A stretch of 46,637 nt of DNA from Bacillota bacterium. GTDB taxonomy: Bacteria > Bacillota > Clostridia > Lachnospirales > Lachnospiraceae. The first letter of the stretch is position 1; each line of letters begins with the position of its first letter. The notes beneath the pieces are model-generated. The model was not told the DNA's origin and ran no database searches. It saw only the letters and a program-made list of their open reading frames with translations. This document shows, in pieces, positions 8,064 to 16,426 of this stretch. Made by a program: the position numbers and the translations under genes. The stretch lies in the NCBI GenBank assembly GCA_029226935.1, contig JAQXYZ010000115.1:1-46637 (forward strand), given 5' to 3'.

Positions 8064-10373
8064 TCACTTCCCGTTTCCACGGTAAGCGGTATCCTCTTCC
8101 ACAAACTCCGGCACCTGTCCTTCAATAAAGCAATAGGAAGCAGATACTCCATAAGTTCTGTTCATTTCACTGTTCGACTTAAAATAAACAGTTACCACAT
8201 AGTTTCTATCCTGCAAATCACCATCATCCCACCGATAATTGTCCATAATCAATTCCTGAGGATAGACAGCATCTGCAATCCTTGCTATATCTGCAGGATC
8301 ACTATAGGATTTATAAACCCGTGTATCAATCTCAAATTCCCCATAGATTTCTCTTGGCTGGTTTTCATAATATTCAACAAATGCAGCTTCCGGAATTCCC
8401 ACCAGTCCCACATTTTCAAGTTCTGCCACACCCGCTGCAGTACTTTGCTTTTCTGCCATTCTTTCACTGATCTCATAATGGTAATTTGAAACCTGAATCT
8501 TTTCCACATCCTCTGGATTCAACTGAAAATCCTTATAATATCCGTGTGCAGTGAGCCATTCAATACTTTCATTACAGAATGGATAAATATCAATCTCCTC
8601 ATGCCAGCTTCTGGTTCTTCTTACTTCTACTGTTTCTTCAATATTGATCTGAAGCACCGATATCGGCACATTTTCTTTAAGCTGGCTGAAGGTCACTCCT
8701 TCCATATCCCTGCAGTAACATTCCAAAAAGCTGACTGCATCAGACTGTTTCATCTGCTCTCTATAGACAGTATTGCCATAAGTGATAAAAATTTTACGCT
8801 TACTTTCTTCGTCTAACAACATGCTCTTAAGGTTTTGAGATATCCCCGGCAGGTATCCTTCTTTAAATTCCCCAGAACCTATGATTGTATCCAGCAATTG
8901 CACTGTTCTTTCTTCATTTACATTGACCCACAGCTGTCTGGTTACCTTTCGTCCATTCTTTAACCTGTAGATCACCGTAGCATTAGACCAATGTTCTTGA
9001 TACCTGTCAATCAAATTGCAGACCTCGTTGTAGTTCTCCATGGACAGGTCAGCAATCTCGCACACTTCTTCTACATTATTCAGATACATATAGCGCTCTG
9101 CATATTCCTGTCCCGAAAGATAAGTTCCGTTATCCGAAATATAAGTGCTATATTTTGTTAAATAAGAGCCTTCCGGAATAAAGGCTACACTTTCAACCTT
9201 TTCCGGCTTGGGTACATAGGAATCATATCCCGTAAAATCATATCTGAAGCTCATAAAGAAAATTGCTGCAATGATTCCGCTGACAACGATATGGCTTTTT
9301 TTATGCAGACAGCCTTTTAAATCAAATTCAAAAATAACCTGCATAATGGCACAGCCCAGCACAAGCACCAGCAGAATAGTAAACATCACATACCCAATGC
9401 CATCCATGGATGATTTTGGCTCAAAATTAACAGTATTTCCTATCAGTGAACCGGCAAGTAACGCAACAGGCACAACAAGCAGTACCTTAATTACAGGCTC
9501 TGTAAACCGAAATGCCATTGCTCTTCCAGCTACCTCTGCAGGACGTTTTAAATAACAAAGATAAGAAAGCACCAACAGAGCCGTCCCAAAAATCAATAGT
9601 CCAATTAGATATTTGAACGCTCCCGCATCCCCTCTGTTCACCCCGTCCACCAGATAAGCATACATACTAAAGGGGGAAAGAACCGGTGTTACATCATCCC
9701 CATAATAACTATAATACCGGAAGAAAGTTTCCTTATAATTCTGAAGCACCAGTTTTACAACAATCTCATACAAGCTAAATACCAGAACACCGCATCCTGT
9801 AATCACAATATTTCCGGTTAACATTACTGCAAGAAGCACCATATGATATACGCCCAGATAGAAAAGCAGATGGACTCCAAACGCAATGAACGCTGAACGG
9901 ATTACAGCTCCATTTACTGCTCCGTTTCCCGCAGCAATGATAAGGCTGATACTCAGTCCTGCAAGGTAGGGAAACACATAAAGAAGGATACCGTTTAACC
10001 AGATAATCAGGAAACGCTTCTTTCTTTTCACCGGCATTCCCATATAAAAATCAATTTTCTTTCTGCTGTAAAGATAAGAAAATCCCTGAATAGCACTAAA
10101 CAGGGCAATTCCTGCTGTCATAAGCATAATGACCCATGAGAAACCAAGTGCATTCTGCATTTCGCCAATCAGACTGTTGTAAAGAACCTGATTTGCTAAT
10201 TCTATTCCATAACTCTTTGCAATCGCTTCCACACTGTTATAAACCTTTTCAATGCACAGTGCCACATAAACGGGAAAAACAAGCACAAAGGCAAGAATAG
10301 AAACTGCCCATACCCATAAGCGTCTTTTATTATTTTCTCTCATATTAGCCAAGAATGAGTTTTTTGACATCAT
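8064..10373 (-). CDS. ABC transporter permease, DUF6449-like
   Basis: Large (769 aa) membrane component of the adjacent ABC ATPase. The N-terminal half (about residues 20-385) has around nine hydrophobic helices in an ABC-2-like arrangement, including a cytoplasmic SYLYSRKKIDFYMGMPVKRKKR segment between helices that resembles the ATPase-coupling region of bacitracin/YtrC-type permeases. The C-terminal half (about 390-769) is a soluble, extracytoplasmic domain rich in acidic and aromatic residues, as in DUF6449 proteins of Clostridia. It starts 29 bases inside the ATPase gene, with GGAGG nine bases upstream of the ATG pair at 10373/10370. Transported substrate unknown; antibiotic or envelope-stress response is an inference from the YtrA-type operon. 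Confidence 0.8.
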   Translation of the reverse strand: MMSKNSFLANMRENNKRRLWVWAVSILAFVLVFPVYVALCIEKVYNSVEAIAKSYGIELANQVLYNSLIGEMQNALGFSWVIMLMTAGIALFSAIQGFSYLYSRKKIDFYMGMPVKRKKRFLIIWLNGILLYVFPYLAGLSISLIIAAGNGAVNGAVIRSAFIAFGVHLLFYLGVYHMVLLAVMLTGNIVITGCGVLVFSLYEIVVKLVLQNYKETFFRYYSYYGDDVTPVLSPFSMYAYLVDGVNRGDAGAFKYLIGLLIFGTALLVLSYLCYLKRPAEVAGRAMAFRFTEPVIKVLLVVPVALLAGSLIGNTVNFEPKSSMDGIGYVMFTILLVLVLGCAIMQVIFEFDLKGCLHKKSHIVVSGIIAAIFFMSFRYDFTGYDSYVPKPEKVESVAFIPEGSYLTKYSTYISDNGTYLSGQEYAERYMYLNNVEEVCEIADLSMENYNEVCNLIDRYQEHWSNATVIYRLKNGRKVTRQLWVNVNEERTVQLLDTIIGSGEFKEGYLPGISQNLKSMLLDEESKRKIFITYGNTVYREQMKQSDAVSFLECYCRDMEGVTFSQLKENVPISVLQINIEETVEVRRTRSWHEEIDIYPFCNESIEWLTAHGYYKDFQLNPEDVEKIQVSNYHYEISERMAEKQSTAAGVAELENVGLVGIPEAAFVEYYENQPREIYGEFEIDTRVYKSYSDPADIARIADAVYPQELIMDNYRWDDGDLQDRNYVVTVYFKSNSEMNRTYGVSASYCFIEGQVPEFVEEDTAYRGNGK

Positions 10374-11250
10374 ATCCTACTACCTCCGTTTCACTGATAA
10401 ATATTTCCTCAAGGGAAAGTGGCAGTGCCTCAAAAAATACCGTGTTTGCCGTTGCAAAGATTGCCAGTATTTCTTCTCTGTTTCCACGTACAGTCAGTAC
10501 ATTCAAAGACCCTCTCTTTTCATTCTTCATAATATCAAGGGCTGCAATGACCTTTGCTTCATCCTCTATGGTCTTAAACACGCACTGTACCTTCTGAATA
10601 TTGCATTTCATATCCTCTAAATCCTTTGATAAGAGTACGCCTCCCTTGTGCAAAAGTCCTACATGATCACAAATGTCTTCCAATTCTCTTAAATTGTGTG
10701 AGGCAATTACCGGAGTCATGCCACGCCGTTCCATCTCCCCTGCAAAAATACTCTTGATCCCCTGACGCATAACCGGGTCAAGCCCGTCAAAAGTTTCATC
10801 ACACAAAAGATATTTGGCTCCGCTACAGACTCCGCAGATTAGCGCCAACTGCTTTTTCATTCCTTTAGAATAAGTGCTGATCTTTCTTTTTTTATTCAAC
10901 CCAAAGTTTATCAGATAATTATAGAAATCCTTTACCGAAAATTCAGGATAGATACAGGTAAGATATTTCTGCATATCTATTGCATTACTGTTGGCAAAAA
11001 AATAAGGTTCATCTGCAATAAAATAAATGTTCCTCTTGGCTTCCATATTATCAAATACAGGTATCCCATCAATGGCAATTTCTCCCTGTTCCGGTTCAAG
11101 TACTCCTGCCACCATCCTAAGCACAGTGCTCTTTCCCGCGCCATTGGTTCCAATTAAACCAAATACTGTATTTTCCTTGATTGTAACACTTACATTATCA
11201 ACCGCCTTCATCTTATCATAAGACTTGGTCACGTTTCTGATTTCAATCAT
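10345..11250 (-). CDS. ABC transporter ATP-binding protein (YtrB-like)
   Basis: Cytoplasmic ATPase of the operon. It has Walker A GTNGAGKST (about residues 34-42), a Q-loop equivalent around YFIADEPYFF, an ABC signature variant STYSKGMKKQ, Walker B LLCDETFDGLDP and the switch H in VIASHNLREL. About 75 extra residues follow the ATPase core, as in drug/bacitracin-type exporters. It overlaps the GntR gene by 8 bases and the permease by 29 bases, indicating translational coupling in one operon. The export substrate cannot be read from the sequence. Confidence 0.92.
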   Translation of the reverse strand: MIEIRNVTKSYDKMKAVDNVSVTIKENTVFGLIGTNGAGKSTVLRMVAGVLEPEQGEIAIDGIPVFDNMEAKRNIYFIADEPYFFANSNAIDMQKYLTCIYPEFSVKDFYNYLINFGLNKKRKISTYSKGMKKQLALICGVCSGAKYLLCDETFDGLDPVMRQGIKSIFAGEMERRGMTPVIASHNLRELEDICDHVGLLHKGGVLLSKDLEDMKCNIQKVQCVFKTIEDEAKVIAALDIMKNEKRGSLNVLTVRGNREEILAIFATANTVFFEALPLSLEEIFISETEVVGYDVKKLILG

Positions 11251-11608
11251 CGGCTTCTCCTCCCTTGATATATCGAACTAGTTCTTCCCTTGTAATACCC
11301 GCGTCTGTGGCAGCATTGCAAATTGACTTAAGCTCCGCAAAGATTTCTTCTCTGTACCCGGCAAGCAGTTGACTACTGTCTGAGACAAAGTTTCCTTTTC
11401 CCTTTACTGTGTATATATATCCCTGACGCTCAAGCTCTGCATAGGCACGCTGAATGGTATTGGGATTAATGGACAATTCCACTGCAAGATTTCTTACTGA
11501 CGGTATCTTTTCATCGGGACACAATACTCCACGAAGAATCAGCATTTTAAATTTATCCACTATCTGCTCATAGATTGGTCTGGTGTCTCTGTAGTCAATG
11601 TGAATCAT
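11243..11608 (-). CDS. GntR-family regulator, YtrA subfamily
   Basis: A 121-residue repressor with a GntR winged helix at about 10-75 (PIYEQIVDKFKMLILRG, IPSVRNLAVELSINPNTIQRAY, LERQGYIYTVKGKGNFV). It has only a short C-terminal helical tail, which is typical of YtrA-type GntR proteins and lacks the large ligand domains of other subfamilies. It is the first gene of the operon with the ABC ATPase and permease. The operator at 11654-11682, immediately downstream of the -10, indicates autoregulation. The inducer is not known. Confidence 0.92.
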   Translation of the reverse strand: MIHIDYRDTRPIYEQIVDKFKMLILRGVLCPDEKIPSVRNLAVELSINPNTIQRAYAELERQGYIYTVKGKGNFVSDSSQLLAGYREEIFAELKSICNAATDAGITREELVRYIKGGEADD

Positions 11609-11653
11609 ATGCTTTTCCTTTCTGCAACATAATCGCTTCTAAACATTCCGTAT

Positions 11654-11682
11654 TTAGTGTACTAATATTATTAGTACACTAA
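11654..11682. promoter_or_regulatory. Perfect inverted-repeat operator of the GntR/ABC operon
   Basis: Two perfect 13-bp arms (TTAGTGTACTAAT at 11654-11666 and its complement at 11670-11682) flank a 3-base centre. Within it AGTGTA (11656-11661) and TACACT (11675-11680) are 13 bases apart, which resembles the site reported for YtrA in B. subtilis as I recall it. It begins at the last base of the -10 element and covers the transcription start, so the bound protein would block initiation. Confidence 0.85.
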
Positions 11683-11710
11683 TTGTAATATTGTCTTCTA
11701 TAGAAGTCAA
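11682..11710 (-). promoter_or_regulatory. Sigma-A promoter of the GntR/ABC operon
   Basis: Minus strand: -35 TTGACT (11705-11710), 17-base spacer, -10 TACAAT (11682-11687). It is followed at once by the operator and then, about 75 bases on, by the gntR start. Confidence 0.85.
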
Positions 11711-11810
11711 GACATTTGGAACGCCGATTCCTTAATTTTTTGACACAATTTTTTGACACCGTCCAGCAAAGACACTATCCTATGCCTTAAGCAGGAACCT
11801 TCCACGAACC

Positions 11811-11839
11811 AAAAAAGGGCTTTTCACTGTACAAAGCCC
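11811..11839 (-). terminator. Rho-independent terminator after spoIVB
   Basis: Minus strand: GGGCTTT / AAAGCCC stem (11833-11839 with 11817-11823), 9-base loop, six T's. It lies about 30 bases beyond the spoIVB stop. The rest of the gap to the GntR/ABC promoter (11711-11810) shows no gene. Confidence 0.9.
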
Positions 11840-11870
11840 AAAAGTGGTGGAACAAAGGCATATCAACTGC

Positions 11871-13193
11871 TCAATGTTCCAACATATTTTCTATAAATAT
11901 CCCATACCCTTTGGTCGGGTCGTTTACCAACACATGTGTTACAGCCCCCACAATCCGCCCGTTTTGAAGAATGGGCGAACCGCTCATCCCTTGTACAATC
12001 CCTCCGGTAGCCATAAGAAGTTCAGGATCTGTAATTTCAAGCACAATCCCTCTGTTTATATTATCATTCTCCAAATTGATATCAATTATTTCTATATCAT
12101 AAGAACGTGCTTCGTTTCCCAGAGAACAGATAATCTGTGCCGGGCCTTTCCTGATTTCTTGTTTAAGCCCCAGCGGAAGATAATCATAGCTTGCAGCCTG
12201 TATTGTATCCTGTGTACATACTCCAAAAATCCCTCTTGTTGTATTTGCCGTTATATTTCCCATAATATTATCATCATCATACTCTATAAAACCTGTCAGT
12301 TCTCCCGGCGAGCCTGTGGTTCCTCTGGTAATGCCAATAATTTCCGTATGATACAATGTTCCCCGGGATAATGTCATCAATGTGCTTGTATCTATATCAT
12401 TTATTCCGTGTCCAAGCGCCCCAAAGCAGCCCTGTTCATCAATGTATGTCATAGTACCGACTCCCTGAGCATTATCCCTGACCCAGATGCCCATCTTATA
12501 TTCTCCTGCCTGATTCATTTCAGGTCGAACCTTTACATCAATCAATTTATCGCCACGCTGAATCTTAAAAATCATTTCCTGTCCTTCACTGTGGCTGATT
12601 TTTTCTATCAGTTCTTTCTTCGTATTAATTTCCTCATCATTAATTTCTAAAATATAATCCCCCACTTGAAGAATATGTTTTGCCGGATTATACTTCTGCC
12701 CGTTTTCTCCCTCAAATTCCCCAATACCAACCACAAGTATGCCCTGTGTTTTTACATAAATACCTATTGAAATACCTGCGGGTTTTAGCCTGACATTCTG
12801 AATAACCTTAACGTCAACTTCTTTGAGAGGTATGACATCAAAAAGCATAATCTTTAATTTATACTCGTCAGTCTGATTTGCCTTTAGAGTAACGGGAGTT
12901 CTGAAATCAATCTGAATACTTTGAGACTCTTCTATATCGTTTACATAATTTTTTGCAGAGCCACCGGTTTGTACTGCTTCCCGATAGAGTTTGCCTGAAG
13001 CAGGAATATGAAAGTCAAGCGTTTGGTCTACGCCGGCCTTTACCATAATTGTGGATGGGATTGTACTCCACGTTGCATAATAAGCTGAAAAAGCGGTCAT
13101 TAAAACACCGAGAACCAGCATGATATAGAGAAACTTTTTGTATTGTTTATATACATGTGTACCACTGCGTTCTTTTAAGCCTGACTGCCCCAC
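11871..13193 (-). CDS. spoIVB: SpoIVB sporulation serine peptidase
   Basis: Forespore-made serine protease that crosses into the intermembrane space and triggers pro-sigma-K processing by cleaving SpoIVFA. One membrane helix (about 20-42), a PDZ domain (about 130-225; ILQVGDYILEINDEEI) and an S55 catalytic domain with His262 (GALGHGI), Asp389 (EITDPELL) and the GMSGSPI serine (around 404) are all present. The start is GTG at 13193 (AAAGGATG upstream); no ATG in this frame suits. It follows recN, with a strong terminator between. In Bacillus and many Clostridia spo0A comes next; here a transporter operon does. Confidence 0.96.
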   Translation of the reverse strand: MGQSGLKERSGTHVYKQYKKFLYIMLVLGVLMTAFSAYYATWSTIPSTIMVKAGVDQTLDFHIPASGKLYREAVQTGGSAKNYVNDIEESQSIQIDFRTPVTLKANQTDEYKLKIMLFDVIPLKEVDVKVIQNVRLKPAGISIGIYVKTQGILVVGIGEFEGENGQKYNPAKHILQVGDYILEINDEEINTKKELIEKISHSEGQEMIFKIQRGDKLIDVKVRPEMNQAGEYKMGIWVRDNAQGVGTMTYIDEQGCFGALGHGINDIDTSTLMTLSRGTLYHTEIIGITRGTTGSPGELTGFIEYDDDNIMGNITANTTRGIFGVCTQDTIQAASYDYLPLGLKQEIRKGPAQIICSLGNEARSYDIEIIDINLENDNINRGIVLEITDPELLMATGGIVQGMSGSPILQNGRIVGAVTHVLVNDPTKGYGIFIENMLEH

Positions 13194-13227
13194 ATTTTCA
13201 CATCCTTTTCTTTACAAGTTCTTAATC

Positions 13228-13261
13228 AAAAAAAGAGACATACAAATCAGTACGTCTCTTT
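13228..13261 (-). terminator. Rho-independent terminator after recN
   Basis: Minus strand: perfect 8-bp stem AAAGAGAC / GTCTCTTT (13254-13261 with 13232-13239) with a 14-base loop and a run of T's (13228-13234). It sits about 75 bases after recN and 35 bases before the spoIVB start. Confidence 0.88.
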
Positions 13262-13268
13262 TAGTATG
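13262..13268 (-). promoter_or_regulatory. Possible forespore (sigma-G/F-like) -10 for spoIVB
   Basis: The minus strand reads CATACTA, matching the sigma-G -10 pattern CATnHTA, directly before the left arm of the recN terminator. No good -35 (GHATR) is found 16-18 bases upstream, so this is weak evidence. Confidence 0.3.
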
Positions 13269-13333
13269 TGAAAATCTTATTATTTTAGTTGTAAGTTTTT
13301 AAATTTTTACTGCCAAATGTTTCATAATTATTT

Positions 13334-15013
13334 TTATTTTACCTGCTCTGCAAGTTCCTTCATTTCTTTGGCATTCATAAGTACAGCTTCTGTTACATTC
13401 CCACTCCCCAGAAGTCTTGCAAGCTCTGCAAGGCTTTCCTCATTATCAAGTAAAGCAATCTGCGTTACCGTTCTGTCATCCTTTAGCTGCTTTTCAATCA
13501 AAAAATGGGAATCTGCCATTGCCGCAATCTGCGGAAGATGGGTAATACAGATAATCTGATGCTTGGCAGAAAGTTTACCCAGCTTTTCAGATACCTTCCA
13601 TGCTGTCCTGCCGCTGATTCCTGTATCAATCTCATCAAAGACCAGAGTTTCAGTTCCCTCCTGATCCGCAAAAACTGTTTTAAATGCCAGCATGATTCTT
13701 GAAAGCTCTCCCCCACTTGCTATCTGTTGCAGCGGCTTCGGTCTCTCCCCCGGATTGGTAGAAATCAAGAATTCAATTTGATCATATCCCTCTTCAGAAA
13801 ACCTGTCCTCCTCCGGTTCCACGCTAATTTCAAACACCACATCCATAAAATTCAAATCTACAAGAGCTTCTTTTAATTTTACTGAAAGCTCATCTGCGGC
13901 TTTCTTTCTGCATTCCGAAAGTTTACTACATAAAATCAAAATCTGTTTTTTTTGCTGCTCTTTTTTATTTTCCAACTTTTGTAAATAATCGTCAAAGTTG
14001 GAAAGCTGCTCCAGACGTTGTTTCTTTTCTTCAAAAGCTGCCTGAATATCCTCAATGGTATTTCCATATTTTCCCTTGAGGTGATTGATAATATTTAATC
14101 TTTCCTCTGTCCGTACAAATTCTTCACCATCAAATTCAAGATTTTCCTGATAATCTGCCAATGCCCGGTTAAAATCACTCAATAAATTGTCAATGTCTTC
14201 CAGCTGCTTCACCAGTTCCTCCGCAGTCTCGTCATAAGATACGGCATTTTTCAGTTCCCGCAGTGCCCGTCCTATCGTTTCCCCTGCACAGCCCTCTTCC
14301 TCATATCCGGTAAGTCCATGTACCTGAAACACTGCTTCCTTAATCTTTCTGGCATTTGTCATCCTGCGATAACTTTTCTCCAGCTGTTCATCTTCTCCCG
14401 GAAGCAGTTCTGCCGCTTCCAGCTCATTTACCTCAAAAGTAAGAAGTTCTGCCTCTCTTCTTCTGGATACCTCGTCCTGACAATTTGCAGAAATTTCCTT
14501 TTCCGTCTCCCTATATTCATGATAAAGAGTCTTGAGTTTTTTCTTATATTCCAAGACCTCATTTCCTGCATAGTCATCCAATAATTCTTTGTGCTTTGTG
14601 CTCTTCAGCAGAGATTGATGCTCATGCTGCCCATACATATCAAGCAGACTGCCTGAAAGCATTTTCAGCTGACCGGAGCTCACCGTCTCACCATTTACCT
14701 TGCAGACACTTCTCCCTGCCATAATTTTTCGCTGTAAAAGAAGCGTTCCATCTTCCTCCACAGGCAGATCCAGTTCTTTCATTTCTTCCTGTTGTCTCTG
14801 ATTTAATGAAAAAATCAGTTCAACAAGTGCATACTCAGCACCTGTGCGGATGTAATCCTTATCTGCCTTGGCACCCAGCGCAAGATTGATGGAACCGATA
14901 ATAATTGATTTCCCCGCACCTGTTTCACCTGACAAAATATTCATCCCGGAAGAAAAATTCACTTCCTGCTCATCAATCAGTGCCAGGTTTTTTACATGTA
15001 GACTTTCCAGCAT
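13334..15013 (-). CDS. recN: DNA repair protein RecN
   Basis: SMC-like ATPase for double-strand-break repair that acts early at DNA ends with RecA. Walker A GETGAGKS is near residues 30-37. Two long coiled-coil arms span about 155-375 and flank a short hinge. The signature SGGELSR and Walker B TLVFDEIDTGISG are in the C-terminal lobe, with an ICITHLPQIA switch. The length, 559 aa, is normal. It follows argR by 41 bases, the usual argR-recN pair in Firmicutes, and ends before a strong terminator. Confidence 0.97.
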   Translation of the reverse strand: MLESLHVKNLALIDEQEVNFSSGMNILSGETGAGKSIIIGSINLALGAKADKDYIRTGAEYALVELIFSLNQRQQEEMKELDLPVEEDGTLLLQRKIMAGRSVCKVNGETVSSGQLKMLSGSLLDMYGQHEHQSLLKSTKHKELLDDYAGNEVLEYKKKLKTLYHEYRETEKEISANCQDEVSRRREAELLTFEVNELEAAELLPGEDEQLEKSYRRMTNARKIKEAVFQVHGLTGYEEEGCAGETIGRALRELKNAVSYDETAEELVKQLEDIDNLLSDFNRALADYQENLEFDGEEFVRTEERLNIINHLKGKYGNTIEDIQAAFEEKKQRLEQLSNFDDYLQKLENKKEQQKKQILILCSKLSECRKKAADELSVKLKEALVDLNFMDVVFEISVEPEEDRFSEEGYDQIEFLISTNPGERPKPLQQIASGGELSRIMLAFKTVFADQEGTETLVFDEIDTGISGRTAWKVSEKLGKLSAKHQIICITHLPQIAAMADSHFLIEKQLKDDRTVTQIALLDNEESLAELARLLGSGNVTEAVLMNAKEMKELAEQVK

Positions 15014-15054
15014 ATTGTTTCCTCCTTACGCCCTTCTCTCAAGCGCATAGTCGG

Positions 15055-15507
15055 TTATTCATCAAGAACGTTATGAATTTTTTCCATAACAGTCTGTGTA
15101 TCCTCCACAGTTCTAACTGCCATCATAATGGTATCATCTCCGGCAATAGAACCTACAATTTCCTTTAATTTCATGGCATCAATGGCAGCAGCTACCGCCA
15201 TTGCCATTCCTGCCACCGTCTTTACTACCAAAATATTCTGCGCCATATCCATGGATATAAATCCATCCTTGAGCACCCTTATATATTTTTCACTTAAATA
15301 ATGGTCACTGTGGACTAAAATAGTGTATTTTTGTCTCCCATCACCCATAGGGATCTTGGAAAGTTTAAGTTCTCTGATGTCTCTGGAGACTGTAGCCTGA
15401 GTAACCGCATAACCGGCTTCCCTCAATCTGTCCGCCAGTTCTTCCTGTGTTTCAATGTCAAACTGTTCCACCAATTCTTTAATTTTTTGATGTCTGCTCT
15501 TTTTCAT
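15055..15507 (-). CDS. argR: Arginine repressor ArgR
   Basis: Arginine-dependent hexameric repressor/activator. The N-terminal winged helix (about 1-70) contains the recognition segment VTQATVSRDIRELKLSK. The C-terminal core (about 80-150) has the arginine-binding/hexamer motif GSIAGDDTIMMAVR. Full length at 150 aa. It lies between nadK (24-base gap) and recN in the conserved cluster. No arginine biosynthesis gene lies in the window. Confidence 0.96.
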   Translation of the reverse strand: MKKSRHQKIKELVEQFDIETQEELADRLREAGYAVTQATVSRDIRELKLSKIPMGDGRQKYTILVHSDHYLSEKYIRVLKDGFISMDMAQNILVVKTVAGMAMAVAAAIDAMKLKEIVGSIAGDDTIMMAVRTVEDTQTVMEKIHNVLDE

Positions 15508-15531
15508 ATTTGCGATATACCTTTCCCGCCT

Positions 15532-16386
15532 TTAATCACTCATCTTTCGGTGAAGCACTTCCAAAAAGCTTGCCTGACTCAATTTTACAATTCCGGTCGT
15601 CTGCTCAGATTTCCGAATTTCTATTTTCTCACCTGTGCAAAGCGAAACCTTATGACATCCGTCAAAAATTGCTTCAACCTCCTGTATCTCCCCGTCTCTT
15701 CCACTTTCGATTTCTACAGTAACCGTGTCCTCCGGAGATAATACAATACTTCGGCTGTGCATAGAGTGTGGGCAGATTGGTGATAGCAAAATCAAATTAG
15801 CTTTAGGCTCTACAATCGGGCCGCCTGCTGATAAATTATATCCTGTAGACCCTGTAGGGGTAGATGCAATCATTCCATCTGCATGATATCGATGTAAAAA
15901 CTGTCCATTGACATAAATATTAAAATTAATAATTTGCAAAGAACCTTTTCTGGTAATAACAATGTCATTCAGCGCCCTTGCATCATCCTTGATTTCCTCT
16001 TTATCATAGCTTCTTCCCCATAGCATCATTCGCTTTTCGATTTCGAATTCGTCATGGATTAGTTTTTCCAAAGCATCCTCTATTCCATTCTTATTGACCT
16101 CTGCCAGAAACCCCAGCGTTCCAAAATTAATCCCCAGGAACGGAATTTCCCTGTCAGCTAAATCGGTTGCTGCCTGCAGCAGCGTACCATCGCCACCAAG
16201 AACAATAATACAATCTACATCTAAGCTAACCTGTTCTTTATAAGTATATCCTTCCCTGCCCGGCTTCTTTGTTCCCATATCTACAATACAGGTCTTTCCT
16301 CTGTCTGTAAGATATTGTCTGATATAATGAGCTGTTTTTAATTCCCCATCCTTAGTTGGGTTGGTTATCACATAAAAATGCTCCAT
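15532..16386 (-). CDS. nadK: NAD kinase
   Basis: Phosphorylates NAD to NADP. A GGDGT motif (VLGGDGTLLQAA), an NxGxLGFL segment (GINFGTLGFLAEV) and the catalytic-site loop DGMIASTPTGSTGYNLSAGGPIV are intact. The open frame extends to 16458 and would overlap tlyA by 32 bases. I take the ATG at 16386 (284 aa) because GAGGA lies at proper spacing and family members begin near FYVITNP. It is placed between tlyA and argR, a common clostridial arrangement. Confidence 0.95.
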   Translation of the reverse strand: MEHFYVITNPTKDGELKTAHYIRQYLTDRGKTCIVDMGTKKPGREGYTYKEQVSLDVDCIIVLGGDGTLLQAATDLADREIPFLGINFGTLGFLAEVNKNGIEDALEKLIHDEFEIEKRMMLWGRSYDKEEIKDDARALNDIVITRKGSLQIINFNIYVNGQFLHRYHADGMIASTPTGSTGYNLSAGGPIVEPKANLILLSPICPHSMHSRSIVLSPEDTVTVEIESGRDGEIQEVEAIFDGCHKVSLCTGEKIEIRKSEQTTGIVKLSQASFLEVLHRKMSD

Positions 16387-16426
16387 AGAATTCCTCATTT
16401 CTTCGAAGCGGTTCACAATGGAATGA

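Noticed and set aside
8064-11608. GntR/ABC operon as a horizontally acquired island
   Set aside because: Base composition and ribosome binding sites look like the neighbours and no mobile genes or flanking repeats were seen.
11641-11690. Near-palindrome upstream of gntR read as a terminator
   Set aside because: No T tract follows on either strand and it overlaps a good promoter; an operator fits better.
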